Source of the DNA: G963674505 sp964575975
GTDB lineage: Bacteria > Desulfobacterota > Desulfobacteria > Desulfobacterales > SKZT01
Assembly: GCA_964575975.1 (NCBI GenBank)
Contig: CAZNTU010000083.1
Span: forward strand, 1-23,159
Direction: 5' to 3'
Length of the DNA stretch: 23,159 nucleotides
In this document: in pieces, positions 22,945 to 23,159 of the stretch
How positions within the stretch are numbered: position 1 is the stretch's first letter
How the letters are laid out: each line of letters begins with the position of its first letter
Notes under the pieces: model-generated
The model's database searches: none
The model's input: the letters and a program-made list of their open reading frames with translations, nothing else
What the model was told of the DNA's origin: nothing
Made by a program: the position numbers and the translations under genes

Positions 22945-23159
22945 ATGTTCGCCAACCAAATTCTACGTGTAGTTGAACAATTCGGAAAATCGTTTTTTAC
23001 TATTTCAAAGGGGATGGTTTTGGCTATTTTTTTCTTAATTTGCTCAACCACCGCTATGGCGACTAATCTCTCTGTTTCATCGGCCACACCACCAGCGAGT
23101 ATCAATCTGAGTTCGGAGGGGACGGCGGACTGGGCCCACTGGGGGCTCGCCGGCGAGTC
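22945..23159 (+). CDS. Secreted protein with DWAHWG motif (3' end beyond window)
   Basis: Only the first 71 residues are present. An ATG with AAGGA 4 bases upstream opens a frame with a long polar start, a hydrophobic segment at about 24-34 and AMA near residue 39 as a probable signal-peptidase site. The mature part begins TNLSVSSATPPASINLSSEG and continues TADWAHWG. This INL-SEGT-DWAHWG pattern is one I recall from extracellular bacterial proteins of unknown function, sometimes with later Ig-like or sorting domains; that recall is not verified. A strong promoter precedes it, so it is a separate transcription unit. It could be a surface protein that associates with, or is sorted by, the polysaccharide system, but the C-terminus is needed to tell. 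Confidence 0.65.
   Translation, partial: MFANQILRVVEQFGKSFFTISKGMVLAIFFLICSTTAMATNLSVSSATPPASINLSSEGTADWAHWGLAGE

Overview
The window looks like a chromosomal segment of an anaerobic, probably Desulfobacterota-like (deltaproteobacterial) Gram-negative bacterium. This is an inference from gene content: a PhsA/PsrA-type molybdopterin oxidoreductase, a glnE adenylyltransferase, an exosortase-type exopolysaccharide (EPS) gene set with an outer-membrane barrel, and remnants of ISNCY, IS5 and IS1380 elements. No rRNA, tRNA or CRISPR array was seen. The species cannot be named from the sequence alone.

Layout. (1) 1-2056, minus: the catalytic subunit of a molybdopterin oxidoreductase, cut by the window start. 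(2) 2057-2436: a divergent intergenic region with an 18-bp inverted repeat and a 16-bp tandem repeat. (3) 2437-6976, plus: an HD-superfamily hydrolase overlapping or abutting glnE, then a secreted beta-carbonic anhydrase with a TTG start. (4) 7069-7944: an 876-bp IS5-family element with 3-bp target duplications. Its transposase is broken twice, by an internal deletion and by an 89-bp palindromic mini-element. (5) 8121-8999: a TIGR00027-type methyltransferase. (6) 8996-9830, minus: decayed pieces of an HprK-like kinase and of an ISNCY-type transposase. (7) 9831-10149: apparently gene-free AT-rich DNA. (8) 10150-22122, plus: a polysaccharide locus. (9) 22123-22660: a second copy of a 102-bp repeat followed by an IS1380 transposase tail. 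(10) 22945-end: the start of a secreted protein with its own promoter.

How the genes fit together. The polysaccharide locus starts with a WecA/TagO-type sugar-phosphate transferase that loads the first sugar onto the lipid carrier. Next come a membrane-anchored receiver protein, a short periplasmic export protein (OPX/Wza-like), an outer-membrane beta-barrel, a Wzz-type chain-length/co-polymerase protein, a CpsD-like P-loop kinase and an ExeA-like ATPase. These resemble the conserved core of exosortase/PEP-CTERM EPS loci. They are followed by an ABC-2 permease (Wzm), a methyltransferase, an ATP-binding subunit with a C-terminal sugar-binding-type domain (Wzt) and a PIG-L deacetylase, which belong to ABC-transporter-dependent export. 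No glycosyltransferase other than the WecA-like enzyme, no Wzx/Wzy and no exosortase is visible, so the locus is incomplete here or completed elsewhere.

The most interesting points are these. The WecA-like protein carries a C-terminal receiver-like domain whose missing residues are roughly complementary to those missing in the next gene's receiver. The IS5 copy contains a nested mini-element with a clear target duplication. A 102-bp repeat brackets the wzt/PIG-L pair. The first 9.7 kb is visibly GC-richer than the rest, with mobile-element debris at the boundary, which suggests the polysaccharide region was acquired or exchanged as a block.
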